Part shown: piece after piece, positions 27,904-37,439 of the stretch | Layout of the letters: each line of letters opens with the position of its first letter | Position numbering within the stretch: the stretch's first letter is position 1 | Assembly: GCA_023091735.1 (NCBI GenBank) | Contig: JALKBU010000403.1 | Location: 1 to 42,578, forward strand | From: Trichomonas tenax | Taxonomy: Eukaryota > Parabasalia > Trichomonadida > Trichomonadidae | Length of the DNA stretch: 42,578 nt | Reading direction: 5' to 3' | Made by a program: the position numbers and the translations under genes | Notes under the pieces: generated by a model | What the model saw: the letters and a program-made list of their open reading frames with translations, nothing else | Told to the model about the DNA's origin: nothing | Databases searched by the model: none

Positions 27904-29011
27904 AATTCAACCGATATTATCGAATTAATATGGGCTTTAATGATTATTTCATATTCCCGGGTTCTCTAGCACACTTATTAGATTGCGCTACTTTTGAGGC
28001 GTTTTCGAGCTATGAAATAATCGCAATATTTTCGATCTTTGTCAAAATACTACAATTTTGTCTATAAGTCACAGCATATAAAGAATATATATCGTGTATG
28101 TCATGGAAGTACTTTTTGAGTCAATAGGATGAGCCAGTTTTAAAATACAAAATGGAATTTGCGAACAGATGAGATTTATGGTTAAAATTACTCTATTTCT
28201 GAATGAGCATGATTATTTGCTAGCATTTCCATCAGTAAATTGTTGATTTACCTTTATAACGAACTGAATACAACCACAAATGACCGAAGTTGATAAAAAC
28301 CTGGTCTCTCTTTGTGCTAGATGTTAAATCCTATACAATTAGGATATAATCGACTATGTTGTTATACTTTATTAGAATAAGAATTTTTAAAGAACAAATT
28401 TAATTTATAGCATATATTTGAAAAAGTGAACTTATAGATTCTCTCAACTTTCATCACGAAAAATCGTAAAAAGAATTTATATATGAATATTAGTGAAGAA
28501 AACACACATATTTTCAAATTACAGTATTCTCACTATAATACCCTTGGCTAAGAAGTTATTTTGTTTATGTTTTCACACGATAGTACAGAGTCTTGCCTGA
28601 TTCCAATTGCAGAATATTATGCTGAAGGAAGTGATAGAACCAAATTTTACTACTCTAGTACACGCAAATGTAGTATTCTTGGCAAACACACCATTGTCAA
28701 AAGCCATTATAGAGAATCGAGGAATCACTTAGAACGAGCATGAGTTTCTTTCCATGTATCATCAGAAGTAGCAGCATATGTATGTGCTCTGTATTCACTC
28801 GAGATAAAACCAAAAAATATCTGTATTTTCATTTGATTTATTCAAAAATATGAACAAATGCGTCTTTTCTCAATAGGTATTATCATTCCATTAGTTCTAT
28901 ATATTCTCATCAAATGCGTACACAAGTCGTGCTATAAAATATGAATCAATCAGTATTTTTTTCATTAAAATATTTTAATATTGTGATATCTAATGAAAAG
29001 CTTTAAAAAAA
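27904..29011. other. Spacer between dynein and GP63-like gene
   Basis: AT-rich. The only frame of note (28561-28743, plus) has no motif or initiator. I see nothing else in it. Confidence 0.5.
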
Positions 29012-30592
29012 TTATGAGAAAGCAATATAAGCACCACCTCCTCCGGCTGTAACTCCTGCAACTGATCCAACAACTATAAGAGCAATCTGCCATCCCTTGA
29101 GTTTGAATTTTCGGTTTTCGTAAACTTTAATCATCTGTGTTTCTGTATTTGTATAGAATTCTTCGGCATGCGAATAGCCATAGATGTGTTCACATCGGAT
29201 CTTAGTGTTGCCTAAACTGACAATCGCGCCTTCTTTAGTGCAAGTGGCTTCTGAGCCGTCATATGAGATAGTGTATGAGCTGGAGTTTGACGAAACAAGA
29301 CGAACACAGACACCAACGCCGTTGTTGTCGGGATCACTACCAACAAGACCACACCGTTCGCCAGCACCACAGAATGAAAGAGTGCTCTTAATTGGAAGCC
29401 AGTCAACAATACGGTCGAGACCGATGTACGTGTGATTATGCTGGTTGTAGTATGACTTAGATGAGCAGTAGTATTGTTCTTCTTTGTCGGTAGTTGTGTC
29501 ACAGTTGATGTTGTCGCGTTTAGATCTGCATGTTGCAAGGCCCAAGTAATCGAAAGAGCAGACGTTGTAGTTGTTCTTCGTCTCCTGGTTCTGTGACTGA
29601 ATGTCTGTGCACAAATAGTTAGACGGAAACTCAGATGGATTGTTAAATAGGAAATTGTTCGTGATATTGCCACCAAAGAATCGAGAATCACCCCATGCAA
29701 GAGGTTCACTCATAAAGAAGTTCACGTCATAGAAACCGGTGTCTGCAAGGAGAGCAAGTGTAACATCACTGATCGAAAGACGCTTGTCTGTCAAACCCAT
29801 CATGATGTCACCGAAATAGATGCGAGATTCAAGATGGTCACTCTGTGTTCCTGTTGGACCGGCATCTTCCAGTTCGATGCCTTGAGGGATATTGTCAGCA
29901 AGATTGAAGCGAACTTTAGAAAGTTCTTTAGCATTTGGTGTTTCGATAAGTGTGAAATTACGTTTGACACCATTGAACCTAATGACAGAAGTCATGTTAG
30001 CAATGGTTCCATATGGTTTATTAGTGTCCGGATTGATCCAGTACTTGAACAGATTGCTACGAAGTCCAAGAATGTGGAATGTCTCGTGAACAATAGTTTG
30101 GAAAAGTTCACGGTTGACTGAGCTTGAATTAGAAGCTTCAACACTGTTGACGTAACTAGAAGAAAGAACAATAAGACCGTGATAAGGAGAACAGCATGTA
30201 TTGTTGTGGTTGAGAGAGAAAGCACTTCGACCATCTCCAGGAAGACTCTGAACGACGACTTGAATGTAAACATCTGTGTTGTTGACGTGTGCCTTCGGTT
30301 TGTATGTGTTGAATAACTCATTGTCACTGTATTGAGAAAGATTTATTTCACCTCTCGGTTTCTTAATCGAAATGAGTTGGCTCAGATATACAGATGATTC
30401 ATTTGTTGTGTATTTAATCTTTTCTTTAGTCTCTTCCGTAATAATGTCCTCTAATGTGCACAAATTTCCATTACAAGCAGTCACATTGTCCTCCAAACAC
30501 CGGCAATCGGTCTGTTCTAAGTAGGAAAGATCATAAAAAACTCTTATTGGGCTGGAAAATGCTGTGTAAATTAAGGTAAATAATATGAACAT
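29012..30592 (-). CDS. GP63/leishmanolysin-like surface metallopeptidase (M8)
   Basis: The product is 526 aa and apparently intact. Residues 1-13 (MFILFTLIYTAFS) form a short signal peptide. A Cys-containing pro-like segment follows (QTDCRCLED). The zinc site is H169-E170-T-F-H173 followed by ILG. The third ligand is probably H253 in DHLESR, the position of the distal HWE-type His in M8 peptidases, followed by the family's IMMG...SDVTLALLADTGFY stretch. Several Cys fill the C-terminal half. Residues about 501-525 are a Gly-rich transmembrane helix ending one residue from the C-terminus, as in trichomonad GP63-like proteins, which are membrane-anchored rather than GPI-linked. They are thought to act in surface proteolysis and host adherence. 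The ATG is preceded at 5 nt by TCAAAAA, a plausible initiator. The gene diverges from the casein kinase gene across a 368-bp region of repeats. Confidence 0.92.
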   Translation of the reverse strand: MFILFTLIYTAFSSPIRVFYDLSYLEQTDCRCLEDNVTACNGNLCTLEDIITEETKEKIKYTTNESSVYLSQLISIKKPRGEINLSQYSDNELFNTYKPKAHVNNTDVYIQVVVQSLPGDGRSAFSLNHNNTCCSPYHGLIVLSSSYVNSVEASNSSSVNRELFQTIVHETFHILGLRSNLFKYWINPDTNKPYGTIANMTSVIRFNGVKRNFTLIETPNAKELSKVRFNLADNIPQGIELEDAGPTGTQSDHLESRIYFGDIMMGLTDKRLSISDVTLALLADTGFYDVNFFMSEPLAWGDSRFFGGNITNNFLFNNPSEFPSNYLCTDIQSQNQETKNNYNVCSFDYLGLATCRSKRDNINCDTTTDKEEQYYCSSKSYYNQHNHTYIGLDRIVDWLPIKSTLSFCGAGERCGLVGSDPDNNGVGVCVRLVSSNSSSYTISYDGSEATCTKEGAIVSLGNTKIRCEHIYGYSHAEEFYTNTETQMIKVYENRKFKLKGWQIALIVVGSVAGVTAGGGGAYIAFS

Positions 30593-30599
30593 TTTTTGA
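30593..30599 (-). promoter_or_regulatory. TCA-type initiator of the GP63-like gene
   Basis: The coding strand reads TCAAAAA directly before the ATG, giving a predicted 5' leader of about 5 nt. This is typical of trichomonad Inr promoters, where transcription starts at the A of TCA. Confidence 0.45.
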
Positions 30600-30619
30600 C
30601 ACTTTTTGTTATATTTTCT

Positions 30620-30960
30620 TGAAATCGAAAAATGGACTCTATATATGTAGTTTCACCGAAAATATCGAATTTCAAAAAAACCCTGGAAATTTATTGAAAT
30701 TTGTGAAATTCGAAATTTATATCAAAAAATGTCCTTATATATATTGTTTCCCGGTAAATATTGGATTAAATTGATTTTTAGAACCACGATAATAAAATTC
30801 AAAGAAGTGAAAAACAGAATTCTAATATATATATTCTCGGTAAAATCCCAATTAAAATTGATTTTTCTATTTCCTAAAAAAATTTTATTAAAACAAAATT
30901 GTAACAATAAGCCTTTTATGATATGTTTCTCGGTAAAAGTGGAATAAAAGTTCATTTTTG
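30620..30960. repeat. Four degenerate about 90-bp tandem repeats in the GP63/CK1 promoter region
   Basis: The block has an A-rich part, a TATATAT part, then TTTC(T/C)CGGTAAA, then a GG/AAATTGATTTTT-like part. It recurs with CGGTAAA at 30752-30758, 30838-30844 and 30931-30937, and a degenerate CCGAAAA near 30656-30662. Spacings are 86-95 bp. The last copy leads straight into the CK1 initiator, so the repeats are duplicated promoter modules or a minisatellite carrying one. Confidence 0.65.
30952..30959 (+). promoter_or_regulatory. TCA-type initiator of the CK1 gene
   Basis: TCATTTTT lies 7 nt (from its A) before the ATG at 30961 and about 14 bp after a CGGTAAA motif. It fits the trichomonad TCA+1 initiator. 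Confidence 0.5.
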
Positions 30961-31824
30961 ATGAAGCAATGGAATTTCACAATTCGAGATCGAATTGGTA
31001 AAGGCTCCTTTGGTGAGATATTCCGTGGTGAAAACGATAGAGGAGAGCAGTTTGCTATAAAAAAGGAACATATATCAAACGAAAACCTACAATTATTATA
31101 TGAATGCCGTATTTATAGATATTTTTCGAATGCTGTTGGATTTCCATCAGTGAAATGGTTCGGACAAAGAGATGATTATAATGTTTTGATCATGGATTTA
31201 TTTTCATATTCGTTAGAAGAATTATTTCAAAGATGCAAAAAGAAATTCTCGTTAAAAACAGTACTTATGCTTGCAGATCAAATGATTAATCGTATGCAAT
31301 ACGTCCACAAGAAAGGATTTGTACATCGAGATATAAAACCACAAAATTTTTTGCTTGGAAGAGGAAAAAATTCAAATATGATCAATTTGATAGACTTTGG
31401 CCTCGCAACAAACTACATTGACCCTGAAACAAATGAACATATAAAATATTGTGATGAAATAAATGTTGTTGGAACTGCGCGATACAATTCTGTAAACGCA
31501 CACATTGGAATTCGTGAGACAAGACGGGATGATATGGAATCACTTGCATATGTTCTCATTTACTTTCTCAAAAGTACATTACCGTGGTCTGGTGTCCATG
31601 ATTATGCAAAAACTACCGAAGTCAAGATGAAAACTCCGATTGATGAACTTTGTGCTGATTTACCTGAAGAATTTGCTTTATACCTTAATTTCACAAGAGG
31701 ATTAAGGTTCGATGAAGAGCCAGATTATGGTCTATATCTCAAAATCTTTAGATCACTGTTTATCAAAAAAGGATACGTTTATGATTATGAATTTGACTGG
31801 AAAGGTACTGTAGAAACGTTATAA
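30961..31824 (+). CDS. Casein kinase 1 family Ser/Thr kinase
   Basis: The product is 287 aa, essentially just a kinase domain. The open frame includes a TTG at 30958, but the true ATG is 30961, placed 7 nt after a TCA initiator. Visible motifs are: glycine loop GKGSFGEIF (13-21), K34 in AIKKE, catalytic HRDIKPQN (H122, D124), DFG at 145-147, and the CK1-specific VGTARYNSVNAHIG followed by RRDDMESLAYVLIYFL and LPW. CK1 kinases lack the usual APE motif, and this one does too. They phosphorylate many substrates in signalling and vesicle traffic. Trichomonads have large CK1 families, so the substrate cannot be guessed. There is no C-terminal regulatory extension. The stop TAA is followed by TAAAT-type sequence. 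It converges on the phosphatase gene 216 bp away. Confidence 0.95.
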   Translation: MKQWNFTIRDRIGKGSFGEIFRGENDRGEQFAIKKEHISNENLQLLYECRIYRYFSNAVGFPSVKWFGQRDDYNVLIMDLFSYSLEELFQRCKKKFSLKTVLMLADQMINRMQYVHKKGFVHRDIKPQNFLLGRGKNSNMINLIDFGLATNYIDPETNEHIKYCDEINVVGTARYNSVNAHIGIRETRRDDMESLAYVLIYFLKSTLPWSGVHDYAKTTEVKMKTPIDELCADLPEEFALYLNFTRGLRFDEEPDYGLYLKIFRSLFIKKGYVYDYEFDWKGTVETL

Positions 31825-32040
31825 TGTTTGTAATTAATATAAATACCATGTTTAACATACACTTCAAAAAAAAACAATCTGCATTGATAATTGTCTTTGT
31901 GGGTTGAGACCATTATCAAGGAGTCATCATTGCATCATCCTTAACGTAGGTACTAACCAAATTCGAAAATTGGATGATATTTGTAAAAATATAAGGTAAA
32001 CAAATATAAATATATAATCAGAAAGCATTTGAGAGCTCAT

Positions 32041-32964
32041 TCAATGAGCATCTTTCCAGTAAATGTTGAATTGCGTGCCATTAACGAGGTGATATAATTG
32101 AGTAAATTTTGGAGGATTTCCCGGAGTTATGCTGCAATAGGCTGCTTTATTCGCAGACCCGTTTGTAGAGAATGATGATGAATATAATGTAACTACCGCT
32201 TTATCAGGTGGAAATGCGTATTTGAAACCTTCAAAAACAGCCTGATGAGCCCTGATTATATAACTTATCTGGTTATCCTCCATGAACTTCTTTGCTGCCT
32301 TAGAACCCCAAACAACTGTATTTCCTCTCTGATTGTTTGGAGCCCATTCTTGAACTTGTGGATTTGGATCAGACCAAAGGAGATCGGCAAGATATCCATT
32401 CTCTGGTGTTTTAAATGGCCTCTTTATCGATTGTATTGCAGAAATTTTTGGATATCCTTGAGAAAGTCCACCGTGTATACACCATATTTTGTTGTCGACA
32501 ATGGCAGCGAGTGGCATTTCGTCGAATACTTCAGAAATGAGGATCATTGCAGAAGAAAACAGTTTCTTTTTAACCTCATTCATGAAATCTGTTGGTTCTG
32601 TAAAATCTATGACTTCGTGATTGCCACGAAGCAGGAAAATGTGATTTGGATATAATACTTTGAGAGAAAAGAGTAACAACAAAACTTCTACGCTTTGTGG
32701 ACCTCTATCAACATAATCACCAAGAAACAGAAACTTCCTCTCAGGAGGTGTCCCCGCGGTCTGGAATATGTGTAGAAGGTCTTTCAGATTTCCGTGTAAG
32801 TCACCGACGATAGTAAGTGGAGATTTCAATTGATAAACAGTCGGATCTTGTCTTAGCATGTTTTTGGCCTCAATGAGGATGTAGGAGATGTCGTTATCCG
32901 TCATTTTCTCGATCTTTGCGGACGTGAAATACTGCCGAACATACGACAGCGGTGGATTTTCCAT
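32041..32964 (-). CDS. Divergent PPP-family (PP1-like) Ser/Thr phosphatase
   Basis: The product is 307 aa, about the size of a PP1 catalytic subunit. Metal and phosphate motifs are in order: GDLHGN (54-59, usually GDxHGQ), GDYVDRG (82-88), RGNHE (113-117), HGG (164-166), WSDP (197-200) and RAHQ (238-241). All metal ligands seem present, so it is probably active. The C-terminal loop that normally reads F/YSAPNYC is YSSSFS (261-266) here. That loop helps define PP1/PP2A substrate and inhibitor binding, so specificity has likely changed. There is no regulatory extension. A TCATCATT initiator lies 12 nt upstream of the ATG. Trichomonads have expanded PP1-like families, and this is probably a lineage-specific paralog rather than true PP1. 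Confidence 0.92.
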   Translation of the reverse strand: MENPPLSYVRQYFTSAKIEKMTDNDISYILIEAKNMLRQDPTVYQLKSPLTIVGDLHGNLKDLLHIFQTAGTPPERKFLFLGDYVDRGPQSVEVLLLLFSLKVLYPNHIFLLRGNHEVIDFTEPTDFMNEVKKKLFSSAMILISEVFDEMPLAAIVDNKIWCIHGGLSQGYPKISAIQSIKRPFKTPENGYLADLLWSDPNPQVQEWAPNNQRGNTVVWGSKAAKKFMEDNQISYIIRAHQAVFEGFKYAFPPDKAVVTLYSSSFSTNGSANKAAYCSITPGNPPKFTQLYHLVNGTQFNIYWKDAH

Positions 32965-32970
32965 TTGTGA

Positions 32971-32978
32971 AATGATGA
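32971..32978 (-). promoter_or_regulatory. TCA-type initiator of the phosphatase gene
   Basis: The coding strand reads TCATCATT, with the first A 12 nt before the ATG. Confidence 0.5.
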
Positions 32979-34434
32979 AAATTTTTCATTTGTGAGTTGG
33001 ACGTGAAAAATTGGTGGATTTGTTGTGCTCAGAACCCTCACATCGTATAAACACGCGAATATCAAAATTAAGAAAAATTTTACACTCGCTATGGCCAAAC
33101 TTCCTGTATCGTCCTTCACTTTTTTGGTCTATTTTTAACTGATTTAGATACAAGAAAATGTTTAAAAATTATTAAAAAAAAAAAACAACCTTCTTGATTT
33201 TGTTTTCTCTCATGCTAAGGATTAATTCCTTTGAGTATCGCAGCTCAATTTCAGCTTTTTAATTATAATATTAATAATCAGCGGGAAAAGGTGAAATCAT
33301 TTACCATTTTAATAGCCACTTGAATATATATCTGCTAGGAATATGCTGAAAATTGTAAAGTAGTAAAATAAACAAGCAAATCACAATGAAATTCTGCTGT
33401 TTCTTCGCGTTCAATTTGTTTGATGCATTAAACAGTTAGTATAGCTTATGATAGCTATGTTATTTCAATTAGGTGCTTTGTTATCCATAAATAACACGAT
33501 TTATTACACCTAAATTTATGGATAGCTCTACATTGGTTCTAGGCTTTCGTCCACGTGCATTGATAGCATAACTGTCTCCACTTGCGTTATTTCGTGTAAA
33601 TGCCCTAAAGCTTTCATATGTTTTTCAAAAATCGAGGAATTTTTGAGTAATAATTAATTTATTTTTATGTTTAATATTCATATATCAATGTTTTGTTGTG
33701 AAATTCATATTTGTGTGAGATCATCTTCAAAAACATGTATTTTCAATTTACTTTGGCATTACAGCGATCTCAGCACTACAAATAATGCAAATTATACCTT
33801 GAAATCGAGAAATATGCAAATTTTGCTGATTTTTTTTTTAATTTTTTTCTCCCTGTTGGTATTTTGCAAATTTATTACCAAAATACTGCTAAGTGATGAT
33901 TGGCAAATGAATTAATGCAAGAAAAAAGGGCCCTGATTTTCACATCACTCGTGTTTTTTGAAAAAATCACATTTCTTTTTCAAAGTCCATGATTTTTAAG
34001 TTTTGATTGATTTTTAAGCGAGGGATATTAATGAATCTCATCTAATATTCTATATGCAATGAATCGCATATCATTGTAAATCTAGATCTCTCTATCTTGA
34101 AAGCATCAAATTGTAGGAAATACGTTTATAGACAATCGCATAGAATATTTTGAGAGCCTATATTTGGCCATAGCGGACCCTTAAATTTTGTAATTTTTAT
34201 TCCTTTTTTCCATATTTTTAGTTTTCTATTAATATTAACATGAAAATAAATCGATGCTTATTTTCTATAATGATTAATCTTTTTATCAAAAATTCTTCAT
34301 CAATCGTTTTTTCCAGACCAATATTAATATATGAATTATCTTTGCAAAAGCTTTTTGCGAATAATCAGTGATTCAAAATAGGAAAATATAAAATATTCAA
34401 ATTCCATAAAAAATATTAACTGAGTTTTTCAAAA
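32979..34434. other. Gene-poor spacer before the mobile element
   Basis: No supportable gene is present; the frame 33667-33915 has no motif. It contains the interleaved inverted repeats at 33469-33524. Confidence 0.5.
33469..33524. repeat. Two interleaved inverted repeats
   Basis: TTAGGTG (33469-33475) pairs with CACCTAA (33507-33513). TATCCATAAAT (33482-33492) pairs with ATTTATGGATA (33514-33524). The order a-b-a'-b' could form a pseudoknot in RNA, or reflect overlapping palindromes. Confidence 0.5.
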
Positions 34435-34448
34435 TTGCTTTCATTAAT
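34435..34448. repeat. Left 14-bp target-site duplication
   Basis: TTGCTTTCATTAAT directly precedes the left terminal inverted repeat and is repeated exactly at 35211-35224 after the right one. Confidence 0.7.
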
Positions 34449-35210
34449 TGTTGGGTACCAAAAGTTGTCATGAAAAAGTGATACAAAAGTGACAGTATCT
34501 GGCATGTAAACATGCATATTTAACATATAAATATTTACGTGGCATGTGATTATAAATGATTATTGGAAGAATTATATCCTATATTTGTTTAAATTTACTT
34601 TGAAAAGAAAAACTAAGTGCTTCATTGGCACTGTTAGCCAAAATGCAAGCAATCCAATCCACAGTTCTTCCTTTCAGACTCGATCTTCGAAATAATCAGC
34701 GATTTACTTTACAGAATGCTTCTGATAGGAAGAACTGTCGGCTGGATTGGCACAAATACCCAAATCTTAGCAATCCAGTCCACAGTTCTTCCTTTCAGAC
34801 TCGATTTTCGAAATAAACAGCGATTTACTTTACAGAATGCTTCTGATAGGAAGAACTGTGGACTGTATTGCTAGCACCTTGGCTACAAGTCCCAATCAAG
34901 CATTTAACTTTGCTCTTCAGAGGCATTCTGAGGTGGAAATCTTTGATTTCTTAATGATGGTGTATGAAAGGAAGATCTGTGAGTTTAGCTACTAAAATGC
35001 GTGGTAACTGTGTCAATATAGTTCCCAGTTCTTCCCGTCAGACGCGATTTTGAACTAAAAATTAATACATAATTTGAATGATTATATGACTTTACATGTC
35101 AAAAAATATTAATATTTTGATAAATAAAACAGGAGATTCTGACAATTTTACGTGTCGGATAATATCACCATTTATGTCACTTTTTCGTGACAACTTTCGG
35201 TACATTACAT
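34449..35210. mobile_element. 762-bp non-autonomous element with terminal inverted repeats
   Basis: The left end (34449 to about 34500) and the reverse complement of the right end (about 35160-35210) agree over about 45 bp. Both contain GTACC, then AAAGTTGTCA, then GAAAAAGTGA with the same spacing. The extremes read TGT...ACA(T). A perfect 14-bp direct repeat flanks it, the signature of a transposition target duplication. It carries no ORF worth naming (the 34625-34816 frame is repeat sequence), so it depends on a transposase elsewhere. Its centre is a tandem nested palindrome. Known DNA transposon families mostly give 2-10 bp duplications, so the family is uncertain. A solo-LTR or MULE-like origin is possible but fits poorly. 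Confidence 0.7.
34634..34886. repeat. Tandemly duplicated nested palindrome inside the element
   Basis: A 121-bp unit beginning AGCAATCCA at 34648 repeats at 34769 with a few changes. Each unit is itself an inverted repeat (CCACAGTTCTTCC on the left; GGAAGAACTG on the right). The outer arms also match: TTAGCCA...AGCAATCCA near 34634-34656 is inverted at about 34865-34886. A third, degenerate pair occurs at about 34965-35050. Confidence 0.75.
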
Positions 35211-35224
35211 TTGCTTTCATTAAT
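35211..35224. repeat. Right 14-bp target-site duplication
   Basis: An exact copy of TTGCTTTCATTAAT at 34435-34448, directly following the right terminus. Confidence 0.7.
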
Positions 35225-35348
35225 GATCTTTCTTTTCAATTGAATTCATTGTTATCATAGATCTGGGAGCTGAAGCTGATTATTTAATGGAAAAAAACAA
35301 CATTTTTCATGATAAATAAACTTTAATTACAAATAACAATAATATTGA

Positions 35349-35885
35349 TCACCTGCTAGCTGCTGCCTTTTGGACATTAACTAGTCTTTCGGATATATAT
35401 GTTTCATTCGCGATTGCATTCTTTGCGCCCTTTGAGCTTATGAACGCGATCCAGAAAACTGTTGGATTACTCTTGCATGGTGTTACACGCCCAATATCGC
35501 CATATTTTTCAAACTTTTCAAAAACTGTTCTGCGCGAAGTGTTCCTTGGAAGATTCTTTGCAACAACTTCATGGCCAGCACGAATGCCAAACCAAAATGT
35601 TACAATACGCGCTACATCATCGATCTCTGTATAATTGAAATATCTTCTGAAAGAATTTGCGTGCTCATGGAGATAGAAGCACACACATACAGAGTACGAT
35701 TTATCTGTAACAACTTCCTCTTCAAATTCCTTAATGAGCCTAGTCTTAATCGATTCTAACGTTTCATCTTCATCGAATGATTGCAACCATTTGTTTAACT
35801 CATTCATTGCGAGTTTTTCGACTGTAACATTGGTGTCCTTGATAGCATCAACCTTGTAGAATACCTTCGTCAGTGGTTGTGTCAT
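35349..35885 (-). CDS. RNA-binding protein with C-terminal RRM
   Basis: The product is 178 aa from the ATG at 35885. The frame is open further up, but a TCATTTTA initiator 17 nt upstream of this ATG decides the start. Residues about 104-178 look like an RRM: EVVAKNLPRNTSRRTVFEKF holds the RNP2-like strand and helix 1, then GDIGRVTPCK, then an RNP1-like strand VFWIAFIS (usually KGFGFVxF), then a second helix, GAKNAI. The RNP1 aromatics are partly kept. The first 100 residues are mixed alpha/beta with an acidic helix (LIKEFEEEV) and a Phe/Tyr-rich strand region. An N-terminal NTF2-like fold, as in G3BP-type proteins, is possible but not shown. It probably binds RNA in processing or translation; the target is unknown. 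It lies 124 bp from the mobile element's target duplication, which could affect its 3' end. Confidence 0.75.
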   Translation of the reverse strand: MTQPLTKVFYKVDAIKDTNVTVEKLAMNELNKWLQSFDEDETLESIKTRLIKEFEEEVVTDKSYSVCVCFYLHEHANSFRRYFNYTEIDDVARIVTFWFGIRAGHEVVAKNLPRNTSRRTVFEKFEKYGDIGRVTPCKSNPTVFWIAFISSKGAKNAIANETYISERLVNVQKAAASR

Positions 35886-35896
35886 GATCACTTTGT

Positions 35897-35904
35897 TAAA
35901 ATGA
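35897..35904 (-). promoter_or_regulatory. TCA-type initiator of the RRM gene
   Basis: The coding strand reads TCATTTTA, with its A 17 nt before the ATG at 35885. This supports the shorter start. Confidence 0.5.
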
Positions 35905-36833
35905 TTTATTATCGGAAATTTTAACCGGACAATTTTTGCATCAAATTTTTTTCTGAAATTTTTTTCTGAACAATTGTTCACAAAAATTTTTTCTTTGGAA
36001 ATTTATAAAATTAAAAATTTTAATTTAGCAACATATGTAGAAAACAAATTTAAATTTTTGATTTTTTTGTGGGTGAAAATGGATTAAAAATTCCCTTGGA
36101 GTGGCAGCAATATTCATATATTGTCGTGGGGAAATATATTTTGTATTCCAAAATAGGCATTCTCAGTGACTTTATTTTCCCATAAATTATATTCATTCAT
36201 TATACTTTTTTCATGTTCCATACTTTGTTCCCTATACAAAAACATTCACCAATAAGTCAAGATATTCATTAATTTCTCCACGCTGATACAATTTCAATTA
36301 CAAGACTCAAATCGAGCATGTAACTATATCCATAGTTTTGTATTTAAGGATAAAATATCAATGGATAATCTATTTTATATACAAGCTTTTAACGTTATAG
36401 TCAAGATTTCTTTGATTATAAAGAGGTACAAAAGCGATAAAAATATGAATTTGGAAAATGAAATTCATACAGTATTATATATAGCCCCTAGGGATGCTAG
36501 GACTCTAGCCATTTTGAATAATTTTGAGTTTTTATAACTTTATAATTACCCCTGATAGTTTAAAATGTACAATTTTAAATTTATCTTGTTTTTCTAAGAC
36601 CTTTTAATTTTTTGAAGAGGGAAAAATTTTCAAAAAATTCTAAATAGATTAAGCATGTTCTGGAAGTGGGAACCTTATGTCAAAAAAGTCGCGGTATTTT
36701 CAGATATGTTATGTCTATTGAAAAATTAAAATATTTATTATAAAAGTCTTTTACCTTTCAGAAAAAATCTTCATTTTGCAATTTTAATCCACCCAATATG
36801 TTTTATTTTATATAAGCATGCAACATAATTTTT
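35905..36833. other. Gene-poor spacer
   Basis: AT-rich, with no supportable gene or clear repeat. Confidence 0.5.
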
Positions 36834-36912
36834 TTTGTGGGGTGTCTGGCCAAACCTCCAGACACCATTCAATTTTGAGGGTGTATAACTGTTTGTCCAG
36901 ACACCCACAATT
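36834..36912. repeat. Nested inverted repeats with GGTGTCTGG core
   Basis: GGTGTCTGG (36841-36849) is perfectly inverted at 36858-36866. A wider arm (TTTTGTGG...GTGTCTGG from 36834) is inverted again at about 36896-36912 (CCAGACACCCACAATTTT). The same GGTGTCT/AGACACC words recur as a palindrome at 39673-39686. Confidence 0.65.
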
Positions 36913-37332
36913 TTACCCATTCCCAAAACATACTATTATTTACCCTTTTATGATACTTTTAAGTCAATATCAGATGAAAAATCATACTTCACATTTTCAA
37001 TGCAAATCTTGGAATGGATATTTCTAGTTTGGCTTGATGTCAAGGGCCTATGAGCACATCAGACTCTTTTGCCAGAACATTGCATGCTCATTTCTGATAT
37101 ATGGCTTCAACTATTCTTCGATTGTAATCATGGAAACAACTATTGATGGCTTCAATTGTTGACCCAGTTCACTATCATATTCTCGCTCTATTGAGCTAAA
37201 TAGATTACAGATTTACGCTATTTCAAAATCAGATATAAAAGGTATCTATCACTACACATATCCTATTACAGAAGCAAGCTATGAAGCATGCAACTTGAAA
37301 GACAGTCATTTTAGCCTAACAAAATCGTATGA

Positions 37333-37439
37333 AATAAATTTCGACCTACAAAAGCCGTTAATTGTTTAACTAAACTAGCCCCGTGCAAGTGTGTGTGCCA
37401 AGCAGGAAGATATGTGGCTCCTGCAGGTCGAAATTTATT
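37333..37439. repeat. Perfect 15-bp inverted repeat, MITE-like
   Basis: AATAAATTTCGACCT at 37333-37347 is exactly inverted at 37425-37439. The similarity extends with one indel to about 25 bp per arm. The enclosed 77 bp has no ORF. Confidence 0.65.

Noticed and set aside
34625..34816. 63-codon ORF in the mobile element
   Set aside because: It is entirely made of the tandem palindrome and has no independent coding signal.
35886..35981. 32-residue N-terminal extension of the RRM protein
   Set aside because: It is Asn/Lys/Phe-rich, reads through AT-rich DNA, and would place the initiator inside the coding region.
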